Source: a virus
DNA length: 40,259 bases
Virus record (IMG/VR): IMGVR_UViG_3300023439_000002
Coordinates: 1 to 40,259 of that record
Strand: one strand, 5' to 3'
The notes beneath the pieces were generated by a model. It was not told the origin of the DNA and made no database searches. It was given only the letters and a program-made list of their open reading frames with translations. Made by a program: the position numbers and the translations under genes. Shown piece after piece: positions 15,383-24,008 of this stretch (position 1 is its first letter; the number at the start of each line of letters is the position of its first letter).

Positions 15383-17205
15383 AACCAACAATAGAAAACC
15401 TTAAAGATACATTTAAAATTAGTTATGATGTTTTTAAAGACTCTAGAAATGAAGCTTTAAGAACATTAGATTATTATCATAATAGGCATTATACTGTAGA
15501 CCAACTTAATACATTAGCTAAACGTGGGCAACCAGCTGAAACGTTTAATATTATTAAACTATTTGGTAGGATGTTATTAGGTTATTATTCTACTGTTGTT
15601 AATAATATTAAAGTTATACCAGCTAAAGAAGATAATGTAATAACTGCACAAGTATTACAAGATACTACAGATTATGTATTTAGAACCAATAACTTTAATA
15701 GTGAAGGTGATAAAATTAAGCTAGATTGTATTTTAACGGGCTTAATGTGTAGCTATACTGATGTTGAAAAGACTGATGAGGTAGACCAATTTGGTAGGCC
15801 TAAATATAAGATAAATATTCACCATGTCCCGTCAATAGAAATATTACTAGACCCTATGTCAAGATTAGATGATTATAGTGATGCCAAGTATATACATAGA
15901 TATAAATGGATTAGTGAGGAAGATGTAGATAAGCTCTATGGCAAATCTAAGCGTGAGAAAATTGATGCATACTATAATAGTCTTAATATAAATGAAGCCG
16001 ATTTCTCATATGCTTATAGTACTGAATTCCAAGGCCAATACAAGAGATTTGATAATTATCTAATAGTACACTCTATTATACAGGATGGTGATAAGGCATA
16101 TAGTGTACACTGGTGTCAGGATACTATACTTAGTAAAGAAGAGATTACTTATAAAGAAGTTAAAAACCCTTATAGAGTTCAAAAACTTAATAATAGTAAT
16201 AAAGCTGAATACTATGGTATGTTTAGAGAGGTACTAGAAACACAAAATGCAATTAACCAAGCACTACTTAAAATACAGCTTATGGTTAATACACAGAAAG
16301 CTTTTATTGAAGATGGAGCTATAGATAATCTGGCTGACTTTACAGACCAATTTAATAGGGTTAATGCTATTATACCAGTTAAGAATTTATCTGGTATACG
16401 TATAGAAAGTTTAACTAGGGAGGTACTTGACCAATATACTGTTATAGATAAAGCGCTTGATAGGGTACAACGAGTGCTTAGTATTAATGATAGTTTTCTT
16501 GGTATGGCCTATGCTAGTGATAGTGGTGCTAAGGTTAAACTACAACAAAACGCTAGTGCTGTGGCACAAAGATATAGCGTTGCTAAGATAGAACACTTTT
16601 ATAGGCTATTAGGTTGGGATATAGTTAATCTTATTAAACAGTACTTTACAGCTACTGATATATTAAGGGTTAGTGATAATTACCAAGGTAATAAATGGGT
16701 AGAAATTAATAAGCCATTAGAGATACCTACAGGACAAATTAATCCACAGACTGGGCAACCTTTATTACGTAATGTATTTGAAGAAGTATTAGACCCTGCA
16801 ACTGGTAAGCCTTTAGAGGATAGTAATGGTAATATAGTTATGGCACCTATACCTACATTAGATACTGATATAGCCTTTGCTAAGGCAGATATAGAGATTG
16901 ATACAGTTAGTTTTAATGATGATGACCAGCAAAATCAAGCACTATTAGAGCAATTTATTAATGGCCCTTTAGGTAATATGCTTAGTCAAGTTAATCCTGC
17001 TGGATACTTTCAAGCAGGTAGCTTAAGTGTTAAAAATACTAAATCTAAGTATAGTATAGAGCTTGCTAATATACTAGACCAGACTGCACAGATGCTACAA
17101 CCACAGCAAGAGCAAGCTATGCAACAAGGGCAATTAGATGGTCAGATACCTCAGGGCCAAGCGATGAATAATATGCCAGGTAGAGCACAAACAGGAGCAG
17201 AATAA
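15379..17205 (+). CDS. Portal protein, P22-like
   Basis: This 608-residue protein should form the dodecameric ring through which DNA is packaged. It shows the portal order: N-terminal helices with LRTLDYYHNRHYT (about 28-40) and FNIIKLFGRMLLGYYSTVVN (about 55-74), a basic wing region, a beta region with HHVPSIEILLDPMSRLDDYS (about 148-167), a crown-like stretch, and a Gln-rich C-terminal tail (MLQPQQEQAMQQGQLDG). Length is normal for the P22-like class. It overlaps both neighbours. Its place after the ejection genes, far from terminase and capsid genes, is unusual. Confidence 0.75.
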   Translation: MKPTIENLKDTFKISYDVFKDSRNEALRTLDYYHNRHYTVDQLNTLAKRGQPAETFNIIKLFGRMLLGYYSTVVNNIKVIPAKEDNVITAQVLQDTTDYVFRTNNFNSEGDKIKLDCILTGLMCSYTDVEKTDEVDQFGRPKYKINIHHVPSIEILLDPMSRLDDYSDAKYIHRYKWISEEDVDKLYGKSKREKIDAYYNSLNINEADFSYAYSTEFQGQYKRFDNYLIVHSIIQDGDKAYSVHWCQDTILSKEEITYKEVKNPYRVQKLNNSNKAEYYGMFREVLETQNAINQALLKIQLMVNTQKAFIEDGAIDNLADFTDQFNRVNAIIPVKNLSGIRIESLTREVLDQYTVIDKALDRVQRVLSINDSFLGMAYASDSGAKVKLQQNASAVAQRYSVAKIEHFYRLLGWDIVNLIKQYFTATDILRVSDNYQGNKWVEINKPLEIPTGQINPQTGQPLLRNVFEEVLDPATGKPLEDSNGNIVMAPIPTLDTDIAFAKADIEIDTVSFNDDDQQNQALLEQFINGPLGNMLSQVNPAGYFQAGSLSVKNTKSKYSIELANILDQTAQMLQPQQEQAMQQGQLDGQIPQGQAMNNMPGRAQTGAE

Positions 17206-20021
17206 TGGATATACCTAAATTACCAGATGGGTTCAAATTAGTTAATGAGCCTTCTAATACACAAAACACAGACCTGCCGCCTTTACCAGATAGTTTTATA
17301 CTAGAGCAACCTATGGCACCGCAGGAACAGCCTATAGATAATACTAGGTTTGAACAACCTAAGGTACCACAGGAACAGCCTGTAGATAGTACTGGTTTTA
17401 AGCAGTCTATGACACCTCAGGAAGGGCAGCCTATAGATACAACAGATATAGTACCGTTTAAAGGGCAGCCTACAGGTATAGTACAGTCAGAAGATAATTC
17501 TAGTACTATGAATCAGGAACAAATACAATCTAGCAATAGTTCTAATTTATTAGGTGATATATATGATAGTGCTGCATTATTTATTGCAGGTGCTAGAATA
17601 CCTACAGCAGCTGCTGCAGTAACTATCAAGGATACTTTAGGTATGGATGATACAAAAGAGGTAGAAGCCTATAATAAGCTTAAGGAGTATATAAAAGAGA
17701 ATGGCTCTGATAATATACTTAGTGCTGAAAATTTAGGCCAATCAGCAACATATGCACTAGCCTATGCTAAGACAGGCTTATCAATAGCTAAGAATTTCGG
17801 TGTTGGCGCTACTCTAGGTGCTACAGAAGAGTGGGCTAATAGTAGAGATGTAAGTAAAGCACTAGTTAAAGGGGTAGAACATGGGCTAATAGATGCAGGC
17901 ATAACTAAGGCTTTATCAGTAGCTGGAACTGTATTTACTAAGGCTATTAATGGTGAACTAACTGATAGTGCTAAAGACTTAGTTAGTCCTATTAAAAATA
18001 CTACTAGAGCTAATATAACTAAGATAGTACAAGAGCAGCCAGAGCTAGGTAATGATATGCTTAAAGCAATTAGTTTTTCTAAAGAGCATGATATAACTAT
18101 ACCTAAGACTGCTTGGGAAGGTACAGGAACAGAGGCTAAAACAGGTAATGCTTTTATGGATACACTTATTACTAATATAAAGAAAAAGTATAAAGATGTT
18201 GAAACATCACAGTTAGTTGAGATGTCTAATAACCTTAGTAAATCAGACCTGACAGTAAATAAGATGGCTAAGGTAGTACAAGATGAAATGAATAAAGTAT
18301 ATACCTCTAGGAAGGCTGAAGCTGACCAAGCCTGGAAGCAATTCTCAGAAAACTATGACCCAGAGCTAGCTATAACTAAGGATTGGGAAAATAATATATT
18401 TAAAAAGATAGATTCTACTATATCTAATGCTACTGTAAGGGATTTTGTTCGGCGTACATTACTTAGTTCAAGAACTAGTCTTGATACTGTAGGACAAAAT
18501 ATAAAAGATAAAATAGTATCTCTTAAAGATACAAAGGCTTTAGCATTAAAGGGTAAAAGAGGTGCTACACGTAAAGCATCAGAAAAATATTATAATAATG
18601 AGATAAAGAAACTTGAATATGAATTTAAAGCTGCTGAAAAAGAGAGAATAGGTAAGACTATAACTCTTGGTGATTTACTTAAAGCTAAGCAAGAATTTAA
18701 TCATAAAGTATATGTTAAGGGTGGTACTATAGATGGCAGTAACCAAATGCAGCTTGGTGAGCTTAAACAAATAAATAGTATAGTAGATGAAACCTTAGAT
18801 ACCTTAGTACCAAAAGAAGCCCAAGTATTATATACAGAGGCTAAACAAAAAAGTTCTAAACTATTTGATTTATTTGGTTATGCTTTATCTGGTAAGAATA
18901 AAGGTATTAAAACTAATATAGATGGTAAAATACTTAATGCTAATGAAATAGGGGTAATAGAAAAATTTAATAGCACTCTTATGGTTAATGATAAAGCTGG
19001 TGCAGTTGAAGCATTTAAGCAGTACGGTAAAATATTACCAGAGTCAGTAATGAAAGATATTAAGAAGACCTATGCTAGTAAAGTATTAGGTATAAGTCCT
19101 AAACAACTAGTAGATACATCATCGCTATCTAAAGGTTATAATCTTAGTACAACTAAGGTTGATAGTGTACTATCTGATATAGTATCTACACAAGATGGCA
19201 GAGAGCTGGCTAAAGAGATATATGGTAATAAAGGTCTAGATAACTTTATAGCTTTACATAAACTAAATTCTTTAATAGGTAAAAATATAGGTGAGCCTAC
19301 AACATTTTGGAAAGAGGCAACAAGTGCTTATGATGCTTCATTAGCTGGTGTAGCTAAAGGTACTGCTAAGTTACTTAAAGCTTTAACTTGGGATGCTTTA
19401 ACATACCCAGCTAAGAAAGGTACTATTAATGGGTATACTAAAAACTTAACTCGTAATTTACTTACTGAGTTTAAAAAGAGTAAACCTAATGTGCATAAAC
19501 TACAGGCTATGTTAATAACAGGTGCCTCACTAGGGTTTGTTTCAAATAGTGAGGCATCTGAATATACAGTATTACCCGGCGATAATTTATCCAAAATTGC
19601 TAAAAGGCTTAATACATCGGTAAGTGACATTAAGAAAGATAATAGCTTAACTACAAATAGTCTTAAGCCTGGGCAGCAATTAAAGGTATATTATGAACCC
19701 AAAAAATTAAATAGTGGTATAGATATGACAATGGGTATACCTACAGAATATGAAGTACCTAAGTATATTAAAGATGTTGAAGGATTCAATAGTAAAGTTA
19801 AAGTTGTTATGGGGCATCCTACCATAGGCTATGGTTATGACTTAAAACAAAATAGTAAATATAAAGCCGCTGATTTTAAAGCAGCCGGTATTAAAAACTT
19901 AAAGAATGGTATAGATAAACAGCAAGCATCTGTACTATATAATAGGGTATCAGCTAGGGTTGAGCCTAGTTTAAATAGAATACTTAGTGGTAAATATGAT
20001 AAATTACCTACTAAGGTTTAA
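17205..20021 (+). CDS. Large internal virion protein with LysM and lysozyme-like C terminus, interrupted by TAA
   Basis: The open part is 938 residues. A proline/glutamine-rich N terminus repeats APQEQPID-type units (about 37-80). A long helical middle follows. Near residues 785-829 is a LysM domain (SEYTVLPGDNLSKIAKRLNT), which binds peptidoglycan. From about 850 a GH24-like lysozyme fold starts with VEGF (Glu855 region) and TIGYGYD, but the catalytic Asp of T4 lysozyme has no clear counterpart. An in-frame TAA stops it at codon 939, while lysozyme-like sequence continues to 20204. The protein probably cuts the cell wall during ejection, like T7 gp16. Confidence 0.7.
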   Translation: MDIPKLPDGFKLVNEPSNTQNTDLPPLPDSFILEQPMAPQEQPIDNTRFEQPKVPQEQPVDSTGFKQSMTPQEGQPIDTTDIVPFKGQPTGIVQSEDNSSTMNQEQIQSSNSSNLLGDIYDSAALFIAGARIPTAAAAVTIKDTLGMDDTKEVEAYNKLKEYIKENGSDNILSAENLGQSATYALAYAKTGLSIAKNFGVGATLGATEEWANSRDVSKALVKGVEHGLIDAGITKALSVAGTVFTKAINGELTDSAKDLVSPIKNTTRANITKIVQEQPELGNDMLKAISFSKEHDITIPKTAWEGTGTEAKTGNAFMDTLITNIKKKYKDVETSQLVEMSNNLSKSDLTVNKMAKVVQDEMNKVYTSRKAEADQAWKQFSENYDPELAITKDWENNIFKKIDSTISNATVRDFVRRTLLSSRTSLDTVGQNIKDKIVSLKDTKALALKGKRGATRKASEKYYNNEIKKLEYEFKAAEKERIGKTITLGDLLKAKQEFNHKVYVKGGTIDGSNQMQLGELKQINSIVDETLDTLVPKEAQVLYTEAKQKSSKLFDLFGYALSGKNKGIKTNIDGKILNANEIGVIEKFNSTLMVNDKAGAVEAFKQYGKILPESVMKDIKKTYASKVLGISPKQLVDTSSLSKGYNLSTTKVDSVLSDIVSTQDGRELAKEIYGNKGLDNFIALHKLNSLIGKNIGEPTTFWKEATSAYDASLAGVAKGTAKLLKALTWDALTYPAKKGTINGYTKNLTRNLLTEFKKSKPNVHKLQAMLITGASLGFVSNSEASEYTVLPGDNLSKIAKRLNTSVSDIKKDNSLTTNSLKPGQQLKVYYEPKKLNSGIDMTMGIPTEYEVPKYIKDVEGFNSKVKVVMGHPTIGYGYDLKQNSKYKAADFKAAGIKNLKNGIDKQQASVLYNRVSARVEPSLNRILSGKYDKLPTKV

Positions 20022-20207
20022 GACTTAGTTTTTATGCTAGCTTATAATGGTGACATACAATCTGGTGGTGAGCACGGTAAACTATTAAAATATTTAAAAA
20101 GTGGTGGTATAGATTATAATAAGATTAAAGAGTTAGTTATTAATATAGATAAAAAATTATCTAGTAATAGACTAACTAATAGATTAAGTAATTATGAAGC
20201 TAAATAG
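20022..20207 (+). pseudogene. Lysozyme-domain tail cut off by in-frame TAA
   Basis: The frame of the 938-residue gene continues past TAA for 61 further codons to TAG at 20205-20207. The tail reads DLVFMLAYNGDIQSGGEHGK and ends SSNRLTNRLSNYEAK, which fits the missing C-terminal helices of a GH24 lysozyme. There is no ribosome site or start for it as a separate gene. A single C-to-T change (CAA to TAA, Gln) would explain the stop. It may be a mutation, a mixed population, or readthrough. Confidence 0.7.
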
Positions 20208-20221
20208 TATTAGCTTCATAA
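20192..20221. terminator. Bidirectional stem-loop between convergent late and early operons
   Basis: TTATGAAGCTAA pairs perfectly with TTAGCTTCATAA around the loop ATAGTA. The left arm overlaps the last codons of the rightward frame, and the stop codon of the leftward helicase gene lies inside the same structure. It would end both messages; no long T run follows on either strand, so efficiency is uncertain. Confidence 0.65.
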
Positions 20222-21474
20222 GTAGAGTTATTAAAGTCTTCTTTCTTTGAAGTAGTTTTATATACTTGCTCACTAATAGCACCCTTAACAAGGATATGAT
20301 TAACAGTAAGTGTGTTAGAACCATTAAGATTAACTATTCTATCTCTACGTTGAATAAACTTTGAACCACTATATCCACTAGACATAATAACAAAGTGTTT
20401 AAGGTGGCTTAAGTCTACTCCCTCCGCATGTGATGTAGAGCTATATATTTTAGCATATTTAAACTTCTTTTCTAGCATTATACGCTCACCAATAAAGTGG
20501 CACATAATGCCAACATCTTCTGTATCCCCAAAAGTATTATAGATATAATCTATCTTCTCAGTGTTACCAAGTTCTATATAACTATCGTTTACTTTAGCTA
20601 TACCAGACTCTAACATATGTAAACTAGTCCTTAGTTTCATAGTAGAGTCACAAACTAAGTGTATGCTTTCATCAGCATTAGGGCATATTGGACTATCAAT
20701 TAAGCATCCTTTCCAGATAAGCGCTATATTATGTTCTTGTAGCTCATTATATAAACTCTTAGTAATATCATTTAGTTCTATATAGTGTAACTTATCTACA
20801 GCCTGTAAATTACTAGGTATGCCAGCATCTTCCTGACTCATATAAACTGTAAACTTATTAATATCATCTAATAGCTCTGGCTTATATTTATCATACTGGG
20901 CTATCTCTCTACCTACAGCCTTAATAGTATAAGGCTTACCATACTTTCTAAAGAAATCATAAAAATTCTTAAATTTAAATGGACTAAACTTACTAATACT
21001 CATTTGATGATAAATACTATTGGCACTCTCTACTATAGCTGTACCACTTAAATGTATATGAGGCATATTATAGCATAATGACTTTATAGTCTTATATCTA
21101 CCTGACGGCTTACCTAGTGTACCTAAGTTATGTGACTCATCAATTATAACTAGTTGGTAGTCTTTAGGGTCTAGCTTAAGTATTGCCTTATGCTTAGTAT
21201 TGTCCCACTTACCTACCTGTTCATAGTTTGTAACGTGATATTTGTGTTTGAGGTTTATATTTGTAAGGAACTTCTCCCACCCCGGTATTGCCATCTTCTT
21301 CGTTAAAATCAGAACACTCTCTATTTTCGTAGAGTTCTCTGAAATCAAAAGGCTCGTTAGGGTCTTTCCTGTTCTTGGTTTTCCTACCAAATAAACGTAG
21401 CCATGCTCTTTTAATATATTCCAACATTGTTCTGCCTTTTCAATTTGATGTTTATATGGTACTATAGAGCTCAT
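20200..21474 (-). CDS. SF2/SNF2-like helicase
   Basis: The start at 21474 is chosen because it overlaps the stop of the upstream microprotein in ATGA; a start 30 bases upstream would have no good site. The 424-residue protein shows Walker A GKPRTGKT (about residues 31-38), motif II DESH, motif III SGTA, and a C-terminal set SHAEGVDLSH with QRRDRI (about 370-395). These fit an SF2 helicase of the SNF2/UvsW-like type, which may act in replication or recombination. It is the last gene of the leftward block, ending in the bidirectional stem-loop. Confidence 0.72.
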   Translation of the reverse strand: MSSIVPYKHQIEKAEQCWNILKEHGYVYLVGKPRTGKTLTSLLISENSTKIESVLILTKKMAIPGWEKFLTNINLKHKYHVTNYEQVGKWDNTKHKAILKLDPKDYQLVIIDESHNLGTLGKPSGRYKTIKSLCYNMPHIHLSGTAIVESANSIYHQMSISKFSPFKFKNFYDFFRKYGKPYTIKAVGREIAQYDKYKPELLDDINKFTVYMSQEDAGIPSNLQAVDKLHYIELNDITKSLYNELQEHNIALIWKGCLIDSPICPNADESIHLVCDSTMKLRTSLHMLESGIAKVNDSYIELGNTEKIDYIYNTFGDTEDVGIMCHFIGERIMLEKKFKYAKIYSSTSHAEGVDLSHLKHFVIMSSGYSGSKFIQRRDRIVNLNGSNTLTVNHILVKGAISEQVYKTTSKKEDFNNSTYEANTI

Positions 21475-21569
21475 CTTAATAGTCCAAATGTTTCTATTGT
21501 CCATGATAATAATGCTGCTATACCTAGCAATACTAAAATAGCTATTATTACACTTATTACTATATACAT
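21471..21569 (-). CDS. Microprotein with one membrane segment, 32 aa
   Basis: This frame starts at ATG 21569, preceded by AAGGACTAGATT, and ends in TGA that overlaps the helicase ATG (ATGA). Its product is MYIVISVIIAILVLLGIAAL followed by a short polar end, a single strong membrane segment. Good ribosome site and coupled stop/start make it a likely real gene, although it is too short for normal gene finders. Function is unknown. Confidence 0.6.
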   Translation of the reverse strand: MYIVISVIIAILVLLGIAALLSWTIETFGLLR

Positions 21570-21572
21570 AAT

Positions 21573-21746
21573 CTAGTCCTTATTTGGTAATTTTTTTATA
21601 TCTGTAGCTTCTAACCACTTACGCCTATATTCATCTCGTTCATCCTCTAGTATAGCTATCTTCTTACATAACTCACTAATGGCTTCATTAAGAGTACTAA
21701 GCGATTGCAAACTTGCTAGCTGTATAAGCCCTGTATCTTTACTCAT
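21573..21746 (-). CDS. Small coiled-coil-like protein, 57 aa
   Basis: The frame starts at ATG 21746, overlapping the stop of the VRR-NUC gene (ATGA), with GGAGGCAGG just upstream, and ends in TAG three bases before the membrane microprotein. The product has a long helical stretch, ISELCKKIAILEDERDEYRR (about 23-42), a typical heptad pattern. It may form a dimer. No family recognised. Confidence 0.6.
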   Translation of the reverse strand: MSKDTGLIQLASLQSLSTLNEAISELCKKIAILEDERDEYRRKWLEATDIKKLPNKD

Positions 21747-22027
21747 AGTCCTGCCTCCATTAGTATTTCTCTAACCATATCTACACTCCAAGCAACCATA
21801 GATATACCACCTCTTTGCTCTATCTGGCAAAGGTTGTATTCTTGTAGCCTAGATACATTGTTTTTAGACTCTGGTTTTTTAACTTCTATGGCTATAAATC
21901 TACCTTCTATACAACATAGTATATCTGGCACACCTGATTTAGATGCAGAGACTACTTTAACTACATAAGCATCATAAGTCTCTTCTAGCATAGTTATAAT
22001 CTTCTTTTGTATTTGTTGCTCAGTCAT
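21743..22027 (-). CDS. VRR-NUC nuclease
   Basis: This 94-residue protein matches a stand-alone VRR-NUC domain: an N-terminal helix, then GVPDILCCIEGRFIAIEVKK (about residues 32-51) with the PD...E-x-K nuclease core, then LQEYNLCQIEQRGGISMVAW. Such phage enzymes cut branched or structured DNA, for example Holliday-type junctions, during replication and packaging. Its start overlaps the upstream gene by eight bases and its stop overlaps the next gene, so it is in one operon with ligase and MazG-like genes. Confidence 0.78.
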   Translation of the reverse strand: MTEQQIQKKIITMLEETYDAYVVKVVSASKSGVPDILCCIEGRFIAIEVKKPESKNNVSRLQEYNLCQIEQRGGISMVAWSVDMVREILMEAGL

Positions 22028-22421
22028 CGCTAAGTATCTCCTTAATCCTTTGTGTTATTGTATCTACTAACATATAACTATTATTATCTATTTCTTCATT
22101 AGATATATCATCATTAGCTGCATATGTTTCAAGTAATTTAAAACTAAGTGGTACTCCAACATTCCACATACCTACTATAGCTAAAGATAGATTATACTTC
22201 TTACCTTTGTGATTATCGTGTAAGTCTTCCCAAGCTGGGTATAACCTTTCAGCATACCTAATAGCTTCTTTTGTATTCTTAAAAGATTTTGCTAATCTTT
22301 TAATCTCACGCTTAACTTTACGCCTAAGCTGATGTATATTCTTAGTACACTCCTCCATAGTATAAAAACTAAGTAGTGTATTGATTATATGTAATCTTAG
22401 GTATTGCTCTTTGCTAGTCAT
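22020..22421 (-). CDS. Hypothetical early protein, 133 aa
   Basis: I do not recognise this 133-residue protein. It is helical and basic in its N-terminal half (LRRKVKREIKRLAKSFKNTK, about 28-47), with an acidic C-terminal half (DDISNEEIDNNS). It starts in TAATG overlap with the ligase stop and overlaps the VRR-NUC start by eight bases. Operon position between ligase and VRR-NUC suggests a DNA-related role, but no motif is visible. Confidence 0.6.
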   Translation of the reverse strand: MTSKEQYLRLHIINTLLSFYTMEECTKNIHQLRRKVKREIKRLAKSFKNTKEAIRYAERLYPAWEDLHDNHKGKKYNLSLAIVGMWNVGVPLSFKLLETYAANDDISNEEIDNNSYMLVDTITQRIKEILSDD

Positions 22422-23314
22422 TAGTCTATATCCTCTTTAGTTTTATCTTTTCTTACCATTATAAAGGTAGGCTGCTGGTATGTATCCATAATCTGTTCAT
22501 ACTCTATTTCTATAACTTTACCTATATAATTAAAAGCATTATCTAATTCTCTATCATTATCACTAAGGCCTGAACCTACTTGTACAGTTCTACCAATAGA
22601 GTCTTCAAGTACTAATGCTCCTATCATGCCTTCATACTTGCCATCCCCATTTGTAATATTAATACATAGTAAATCAGCAGTAGGACGATATTTAAGTTTT
22701 ATAGAGTGGTTAACTCGTTTACCTCTAAAATAAGGTTGCTCTGGCTCCATAAGCATAACACCTTCCCAACCATCTTTAACTAATTCTTTAGCATAGCCTT
22801 GTGTATCTTTACCACTTAGTACTATAGGATTTATAATCTGTAGCTGCTTAGGTAATATTTTAGATAATGTATTAAGATTAAAAAACCTACCTGAAGTATC
22901 CAGTTTAACTATAGGTATACCATCTATACCTATAGTCAACATATCAAATAGCATAATAGTAACTTTTTCTTCATCTAGTGAGCAAGATAGTCCTTTACTA
23001 AAGTTTACTCTTTCAGTAGTTATCTTACCTTGTACCTTAGTCCTTGCACCTAACTTACCATCTGAGTCATATAGCATCTCTCCAATTAAAACCATATTAG
23101 TTTTTATATTAGATAGTGCATTAGCTATTTTAGGTAAACTAAACTCTTTCCAATCTGATGTAAAAAATCTAACCTTACTAGAGTCTATTGAAATAAATAT
23201 TTGGTTTCCATCATATTTAGTAGATACATAGTACATAGTATCATCAAAACAATCAAGAGTTTTTCTTGGTAGCTTATCATATGCTTTTCCTTTTTGTGGC
23301 TTAAACTGTACCAT
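22421..23314 (-). CDS. ATP-dependent DNA ligase
   Basis: I chose the ATG at 23314 because GGAG lies eight bases upstream; the longer frame to 23374 lies within the MazG-like gene. The 297-residue protein shows the ligase motifs: nucleotidylation motif KYDGNQ with Lys33, motif III LIGEMLYDSDG (about 78), motif IV WEGVMLM (about 186), and motif V SIKLKYRP (about 207). It is short, as in other phage ligases without an N-terminal DNA-binding domain, and has a C-terminal OB-like part. It joins nicks in phage DNA, working with the polymerase and exonuclease of this region. Confidence 0.85.
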   Translation of the reverse strand: MVQFKPQKGKAYDKLPRKTLDCFDDTMYYVSTKYDGNQIFISIDSSKVRFFTSDWKEFSLPKIANALSNIKTNMVLIGEMLYDSDGKLGARTKVQGKITTERVNFSKGLSCSLDEEKVTIMLFDMLTIGIDGIPIVKLDTSGRFFNLNTLSKILPKQLQIINPIVLSGKDTQGYAKELVKDGWEGVMLMEPEQPYFRGKRVNHSIKLKYRPTADLLCINITNGDGKYEGMIGALVLEDSIGRTVQVGSGLSDNDRELDNAFNYIGKVIEIEYEQIMDTYQQPTFIMVRKDKTKEDID

Positions 23315-23651
23315 TATCGAACTCCATTTTAAGCTGTTCATACTTAGGGTCTGTAGACTTGATAAAGTTGCCATTAGAATTTAAAAATCCTTTACGGTCT
23401 TTGATATCATTATAAGCCACTTCCCAGCATCTCTCAAGTGTAGTACTATATAGTGCAGCTATATTAGTTAATACTACTAAGCAGTCACCAATATCATCTT
23501 CTATATTAAATCCCTTAGTAATATTATCACAGAGCTCACCAACTTCACTGGCTAGTTTTAAACCTTGTGTTGTTAGCTTACCATTAGTAAGAATACCTCT
23601 ATCGTGTGACCAACTTAATGTTAAATCTCTTAACTCTACTAAACTTTTCAT
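23301..23651 (-). CDS. MazG-like nucleotide pyrophosphohydrolase
   Basis: This 116-residue protein has the family signature of MazG-like all-alpha NTPases: TQGLKLASEVGELCDNITKG with metal-binding Glu36 and Glu39, and EDDIGDCLVVLTNI with acidic residues at 51-56. These coordinate magnesium. Such enzymes hydrolyse dNTPs or (p)ppGpp-like nucleotides; the exact substrate cannot be read from sequence. It sits with ligase and the HTH gene under the promoter at 23889, and its start overlaps the HTH stop (TAATG). Confidence 0.78.
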   Translation of the reverse strand: MKSLVELRDLTLSWSHDRGILTNGKLTTQGLKLASEVGELCDNITKGFNIEDDIGDCLVVLTNIAALYSTTLERCWEVAYNDIKDRKGFLNSNGNFIKSTDPKYEQLKMEFDNGTV

Positions 23652-23866
23652 TACTTTTCTCCTAATTCATATTTTAGTGACTCTTCTGCAAATGGGTGTA
23701 ATACTACTATATCTGCTGTATAAGCTCTTATTGCAACAGCTAGACTAGGGTTGTAACTCTTCTTATAAGCACTAATCATACTGACACTTACACCTAACTT
23801 TTCTGCTAACTCTATACTAGTAATCTCCTCTAATTGAGAAGCTACATACTCTTTAATAAATACCAT
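23651..23866 (-). CDS. Small HTH protein, possible transcriptional regulator
   Basis: This 71-residue protein has a helix-turn-helix pattern (SIELAEKLGVSVSMISAYKK, about residues 17-36) like Cro/XRE-type proteins. It is the first gene after promoter 23889 and has a strong AGGAGGAATAG site. A stem-loop at 23945-23978 lies upstream and could be its target or the end of the preceding operon. It may regulate early-to-late switching, but the DNA site is not known. Confidence 0.6.
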   Translation of the reverse strand: MVFIKEYVASQLEEITSIELAEKLGVSVSMISAYKKSYNPSLAVAIRAYTADIVVLHPFAEESLKYELGEK

Positions 23867-23888
23867 CTATTCCTCCTATTGAATTTAT

Positions 23889-23925
23889 ATTATATCATAA
23901 TTGAGATTAAATTAAACTTAAATTA
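23889..23925 (-). promoter_or_regulatory. Leftward promoter with periodic TTTAAT blocks
   Basis: On the minus strand TATAAT (23889-23894) is preceded by TTATGA, then TTTAATCTCAA, then TTTAAGTTTAA, the same order as the promoters near 37 kb. It lies between a stem-loop and the HTH gene, so it should drive the HTH-MazG-ligase-VRR-NUC-helicase operon. Confidence 0.72.
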
Positions 23926-23944
23926 ATATCTCCGTGAAAGAGAT

Positions 23945-23978
23945 TTTTATCTAAGATGATGAAACATCTTAGATAAAA
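23945..23978 (-). terminator. Stem-loop after the deaminase operon, terminator or operator
   Basis: TTTTATCTAAGATG pairs perfectly with CATCTTAGATAAAA around ATGAAA, a 14-bp stem. It follows the deaminase gene and precedes promoter 23889. The T run is weak on the minus strand, so an operator is as possible as a terminator. Confidence 0.6.
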
Positions 23979-24008
23979 TTTTAAACTCCATATATGTGAG
24001 ATATGTGA

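Noticed and set aside
21221-21427. 68-residue leftward frame inside the helicase gene
   Set aside because: It lies wholly inside the Walker A region of the helicase in another frame and has no separate start signal.
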